A DNA stretch of 8,113 nt, from positions 1-8,113 of the forward strand of contig CAZVSU010000092.1 of assembly GCA_964629645.1 (NCBI GenBank), written 5' to 3'. The notes below the pieces were generated by a model, which did not search any database, was not told the origin of the DNA, and saw only the letters and a list, made by a program, of their open reading frames with translations. Positions 6,300-8,113 of the stretch are shown here, in pieces (positions within the stretch are counted from its first letter, which is position 1; the number at the start of each line of letters is the position of its first letter). Both the position numbers and the translations under genes were made by a program. Source of the DNA: JAAKFL01 sp964629645 (GTDB lineage Bacteria > Chlamydiota > Chlamydiia > Chlamydiales > SLFE01).

Positions 6300-6653
6300 T
6301 TAATCAATTGGGTCTTTTTGAAAATATATTTTTTTTTGCCCTTCCGGAACGACCCCGAGCACTTTTTTGAGTGTTTCCTCAATCCATTTGGGATCACTCT
6401 GACTGCGAATTTGATCGAGGAGGTCCTGTTGCTCGGCCTTGAGTAGAATCTCTTCTTTTCTCAAGGATTCGAGCCTCTTATTGAGATAGTCATGGTTATC
6501 CTTATAAGAATGAATCCCTTGCTCATAGAGCAGAAACGAAATAATGACAATGGCTGCCACCCACCAATTCTTCAGAAAGAATTGTTCCAAAACTTTGTAT
6601 AGGGGAGGAGACAAAGCTTTGACTTCGCGCCGGTAGGATTTCGTATCAAACAT
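6300..6653 (-). CDS. FtsB/DivIC-like septum formation initiator family protein
   Basis: From ATG at 6653 this is 117 residues. The layout is that of FtsB/DivIC/FtsL-type divisome proteins: a short charged cytoplasmic N-terminus, one membrane segment (about 30-44, NWWVAAIVIISFLLY), a coiled coil (about 48-86, rich in Lys, Glu and Leu), and a short conserved tail DPKWIEETLKKVLGVV (87-102), like the family pattern DP.yiEe.Ar..Lg.v. Such proteins bridge divisome parts in the periplasm. Chlamydiae divide without FtsZ, so a divisome-type scaffold would be notable there. A TTG at 6665 would add four residues (MCVS); I prefer the ATG because neither start has a ribosome site and ATG is the stronger codon. 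It leads the operon with the two CNNM/CorC genes. The sequence is short and the family diverges fast, so the assignment is moderate. Confidence 0.7.
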   Translation of the reverse strand: MFDTKSYRREVKALSPPLYKVLEQFFLKNWWVAAIVIISFLLYEQGIHSYKDNHDYLNKRLESLRKEEILLKAEQQDLLDQIRSQSDPKWIEETLKKVLGVVPEGQKKIYFQKDPID

Positions 6654-6680
6654 ACTGACACACAATATAAAGGGTGGATC

Positions 6681-6712
6681 AAAAAAAAAATAGTGAAGAA
6701 ATCATTTGTCAA
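6681..6712 (-). promoter_or_regulatory. Possible promoter region of the FtsB-like operon with A10/T10 tract
   Basis: On the minus strand a perfect TTGACA (6712-6707) is followed by AT-rich DNA with TATTTT (6692-6687) at a short 14-bp spacing and a run of ten T (6690-6681). The -35 hexamer is the other face of the TTGTCA used by the divergent superoxide dismutase promoter. The -10 assignment is weak; an alternative TATATT lies at 6669-6664, close to the start codon. Confidence 0.3.
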
Positions 6713-6734
6713 AAAATATTTATGAGGCTATAGT
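6706..6734 (+). promoter_or_regulatory. Predicted promoter of the nickel superoxide dismutase gene with overlapping palindrome
   Basis: TTGTCA (6706-6711) and TATAGT (6729-6734) are separated by exactly 17 bp, each 5 of 6 to consensus. Transcription would begin near 6741, giving a leader of about 29 nt. The -10 box lies within the near-perfect 14-bp palindrome GAGGCTATAGTCTC (6724-6737; one G/T mismatch pair), a plausible operator. No Shine-Dalgarno site is positioned near the ATG; AAAAGG at 6742-6747 is too distant. Confidence 0.6.
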
Positions 6735-6769
6735 CTCCTCTAAAAGGTCACTCATAAGTCAACGTTATC

Positions 6770-7267
6770 ATGGTTTGTCGTCATTTCACTTCACTCACTG
6801 CAGTCGCCTTACTTTTGGGTTTGGGGCAGCTGTCCGCCCACTGCCAAATGCCGTGTGGCATTTATGACGATCAGATGGTTTACGATCAGATCAATCAATA
6901 TTACCTGACGATGTTCAAAGGGGTAAAAGCGCTTGAGAATAATAAATTTCAAACTGATGAAGATAAGAACCATTTCGTTCGCTGGGTGATGACAAAAGAT
7001 CGCCTGAGCGATGAAGTCGCCATGATGATCACAACGTACTTTCTACAGCAAAAAATTCTCCCCATAGAGGATAATAACGAGCTATTAAAAAGCCTCCATC
7101 GCCTTTTATTTCTTCTTGTCGCCATTAAGCAAAATGTCGACATAAAGATTGTGAAAGACTTTGGGAATGAATGGGAAAAATTTAAGACTTCGTTTTCTCC
7201 TGAGATTGAGTGTGTCCCTGTCATAAAAGAGCCTTCTGATCGCCTGGAAACAGAAGGCAAGACTTGA
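6770..7267 (+). CDS. sodN: Nickel superoxide dismutase with N-terminal signal peptide
   Basis: A 165-residue precursor. Residues 24-33 read HCQMPCGIYD, the nickel hook of NiSOD (His1, Cys2 and Cys6 of the mature enzyme bind Ni; consensus HCxxPCGxY/FD). The rest matches the four-helix family pattern, with FVRWVMTKDRL (69-79) and ITTYFLQQKILP (87-98) close to the marine/eukaryotic-type NiSOD as I recall it. NiSOD turns superoxide into oxygen and peroxide. The first 23 residues are a classical signal peptide: Arg4, a hydrophobic core (about 9-19) and LSA before His24. Signal peptidase I cleavage there would produce the active N-terminus with no separate SodX-type protease, placing the enzyme outside the inner membrane. 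Mature length is 142 against about 117 in Streptomyces, the excess mainly a C-terminal tail (about 140-165) containing an extra Cys. The gene is monocistronic with its own promoter and has no sodX beside it. Confidence 0.85.
   Translation: MVCRHFTSLTAVALLLGLGQLSAHCQMPCGIYDDQMVYDQINQYYLTMFKGVKALENNKFQTDEDKNHFVRWVMTKDRLSDEVAMMITTYFLQQKILPIEDNNELLKSLHRLLFLLVAIKQNVDIKIVKDFGNEWEKFKTSFSPEIECVPVIKEPSDRLETEGKT
7231..7258. repeat. Inverted repeat at the 3' end of the superoxide dismutase gene
   Basis: GCCTTCTG (7231-7238) and its exact complement CAGAAGGC (7251-7258) could form an 8-bp stem with a 12-nt loop in the last codons of the gene. No T-run follows on the plus strand; TCTTTT follows on the minus strand. 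It may stabilise the mRNA end or be chance. Confidence 0.4.
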
Positions 7268-7272
7268 TGTTC

Positions 7273-7385
7273 GGCGCGGTTATGAGTGTTCATGCCACTT
7301 AGATTCTGCTTTTGATTGTGTGAATCAAAGCGGGTCGCTGAAGACTTTGCCTTGTACTGACGACCCTCGTAACCGCGGCCATTTT
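7273..7385 (+). other. Predicted multi-helix RNA fold downstream of the superoxide dismutase gene (terminator or small RNA)
   Basis: An outer helix pairs 7275-7286 (CGCGGTTATGAG) with 7366-7377 (CTCGTAACCGCG): 12 bp with one T/G wobble, extendable by two GC pairs past one bulge. Inside are a hairpin TTTTGATT/AATCAAAG (7310-7317 with 7323-7330, loop GTGTG) and a second stem GGTCG/CGACC (7333-7337 with 7361-7365) that abuts the outer helix, giving a three-way junction. ATTTTT follows at 7381-7386. It is either an elaborate intrinsic terminator of the preceding gene or a structured RNA. I recognise no known RNA family. The same bases also keep an open frame, so coding origin is a rival explanation. 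Confidence 0.3.
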
Positions 7386-7459
7386 TACGTCCCTAAACAA
7401 AAGCTGACCTCACAAGCTTAAAGTCAACTCAAATTTATTTAATCTTAAAAAAGTAAGCA

Positions 7460-7465
7460 TAGAAT
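7460..7465 (+). promoter_or_regulatory. Possible -10 element upstream of the last gene
   Basis: TAGAAT is 5 of 6 to the -10 consensus and sits in an AT-rich stretch (about 7425-7495). The best -35 candidate, TTTAAT (7438-7443, 16-bp spacing), is poor. Initiation near 7472 would give a leader of about 35 nt that includes the GAGGA ribosome site at 7496-7500. Confidence 0.25.
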
Positions 7466-7506
7466 GGATTTGCGTTAAAAACCAAACCATAAAATGAGGA
7501 AAGCAC

Positions 7507-8058
7507 ATGTTCAGCCCAAATATACCAAATATCAAAGAAATGGCTTACGCCGCAGCCACAAGCCGGAAATCACTCTACGGGGCTGCCGCTATTGTAGGCT
7601 TTAGTACGAGTTATCTAGCCTATTCAGGTCGATTAACATCAATGGCAATCGCTACGGGACAAAAAATAAACGCCCTCGTCACTGGCATTTATGCTCTTGG
7701 CTCTAAGTGTTGCATCATGGCTGCACCCCGCGCTGCAGCAGCATTAAAAATAATCGCCTCCTATACGAACATGATGACTGCAACACCCGTTCTATTATCA
7801 ATCGCTTTTATCGCCTCAACTGCTTTCGCTTTTGCTATTTTGACTCGTCCAACGCAACCCAAGCAGACCTCTGTTAATAATGCCGGGGAAGGGGCTGAGC
7901 AGACCTCTGTGAATATTCCCGGGGAAGCGGCTGAGCAACCGTCTGTTGATAGAGCCAATTTACCCATGAAAGAATGGATCGCGGTGATTAAAGCAACAAT
8001 CGCGGCCAAGAATAAAGAGATTGAGGAACGTAACCAAAGCAACAAGTTACCTGTATAA
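7507..8058 (+). CDS. Unrecognised membrane protein with 12-residue tandem repeats (possible inclusion-membrane-type protein)
   Basis: A 183-residue protein of no family I recognise. The start is well supported by GAGGA (7496-7500), 6 nt before the ATG. Hydrophobic segments are at about 22-40, 54-72 (weaker, with the Cys pair 68-69) and 92-112; the protein is rich in Ala, Ser and Thr. After the last segment comes a low-complexity linker with two copies of a 12-residue repeat, TSVNNAGEGAEQ (121-132) and TSVNIPGEAAEQ (133-144), plus a partial third (PSVD, 145-148). It ends in a charged tail likely to be helical (about 154-178). There is no clear cleavable signal peptide. Paired hydrophobic segments with a charged C-terminal tail recall chlamydial inclusion membrane proteins, but the close-set bilobed hairpin typical of Incs is not clear, so this is only a possibility. 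It looks lineage-specific. Confidence 0.7.
   Translation: MFSPNIPNIKEMAYAAATSRKSLYGAAAIVGFSTSYLAYSGRLTSMAIATGQKINALVTGIYALGSKCCIMAAPRAAAALKIIASYTNMMTATPVLLSIAFIASTAFAFAILTRPTQPKQTSVNNAGEGAEQTSVNIPGEAAEQPSVDRANLPMKEWIAVIKATIAAKNKEIEERNQSNKLPV
7863..7950 (+). repeat. 36-bp direct repeats inside the last gene (two full, one partial copy)
   Basis: Units begin at 7863, 7899 and 7935, each starting with GCAGACCTCTGT or a variant (the third is GCAACCGTCTGT). The period of 36 bp keeps the reading frame, so copy number can change without breaking the protein. Both full copies share GGGGAAG and end in GGCTGA, and they differ at several scattered bases, so the duplication is not brand new. Confidence 0.85.
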
Positions 8059-8113
8059 CCTAGTACACCTTATAAAAAGTTTTTGATCAAATTCGGCATT
8101 ATAAGCGCCGCGA

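Noticed and set aside
5942..6397. A 151-codon minus-strand frame spanning the FtsB-like and CNNM/CorC 1 junction
   Set aside because: It overlaps two well-supported genes in another frame and has low-complexity content without a domain.
6770..6850. Lipoprotein signal peptide in the superoxide dismutase precursor
   Set aside because: The residues before Cys25 are Ser-Ala-His, which does not fit a lipobox, and His24 is needed free as the nickel ligand.
7267..7302. An 11-codon ORF whose ATG overlaps the superoxide dismutase stop (TGATG)
   Set aside because: It is very short, has no ribosome site or recognisable product, and ends inside the predicted fold.
7761..8045. Minus-strand 94-codon frame opposite the last gene
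   Set aside because: Its repeats simply mirror the 36-bp repeats of the plus-strand gene, which has a good ribosome site.
8059..8113. Promoter for a following gene (TATAAG at 8100-8105)
   Set aside because: The nearest -35-like TTGATC is only 11 bp away and no gene start is visible before the window ends.
1..8113. tRNA, rRNA, CRISPR array, insertion sequence or attachment site
   Set aside because: I found no regularly spaced repeat-spacer units, transposase motifs, terminal inverted repeats or recognisable tRNA/rRNA segments.

Overview
The window looks like a chromosomal segment of a member of the Chlamydiota, probably an environmental (amoeba-associated type) lineage rather than a classical Chlamydia. 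The main argument is gene content and order. A PP2C-type phosphatase gene overlaps a NifS-like cysteine desulfurase gene, and both converge on two adjacent CNNM/CorC-type CBS-domain membrane protein genes. From memory this matches the CT256-CT259 neighbourhood of Chlamydia trachomatis; I could not check it. AT-leaning promoters, weak Shine-Dalgarno sites and a lineage-specific small membrane protein fit the same picture.

Layout. Positions 1-867 (minus) hold the N-terminal 289 codons of an asparagine-synthase-like protein, cut by the window edge, in which the glutaminase cysteine and the PP-loop aspartate are both replaced. It diverges from a plus-strand block: a CPBP-family membrane protease (930-1802), a PP2C phosphatase (1891-2646) and a cysteine desulfurase (2643-3752). 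A perfect 22-bp palindrome at 3781-3802 separates this block from a convergent minus-strand operon. That operon reads, in transcription order, FtsB/DivIC-like protein (6653-6300), CNNM/CorC protein 1 (6285-5032) and CNNM/CorC protein 2 (5035-3797). Divergent from it on the plus strand is an apparently monocistronic nickel superoxide dismutase with a secretory signal peptide (6770-7267). A 239-bp AT-rich spacer with a predicted multi-helix RNA fold follows, then an unrecognised membrane protein with 12-residue tandem repeats (7507-8058).

How the genes fit together. The plus block combines signalling (PP2C), sulfur mobilisation and membrane proteolysis; the 4-nt PP2C/NifS overlap implies translational coupling. 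The minus operon joins a divisome-like bitopic protein with two putative Mg2+-linked membrane proteins. The superoxide dismutase is the clearest accessory function: signal peptidase cleavage after Ala23 would create exactly the His-Cys-x-x-Pro-Cys N-terminus that binds nickel, so enzyme maturation and export may be one step.

The points most worth following up are the self-maturing exported NiSOD, the asparagine synthase homologue with both active sites altered, and the PP2C start region. In that region a strong ribosome site buried in a hairpin, an upstream ATG and an A7 tract suggest either slippage-dependent expression or an assembly indel.
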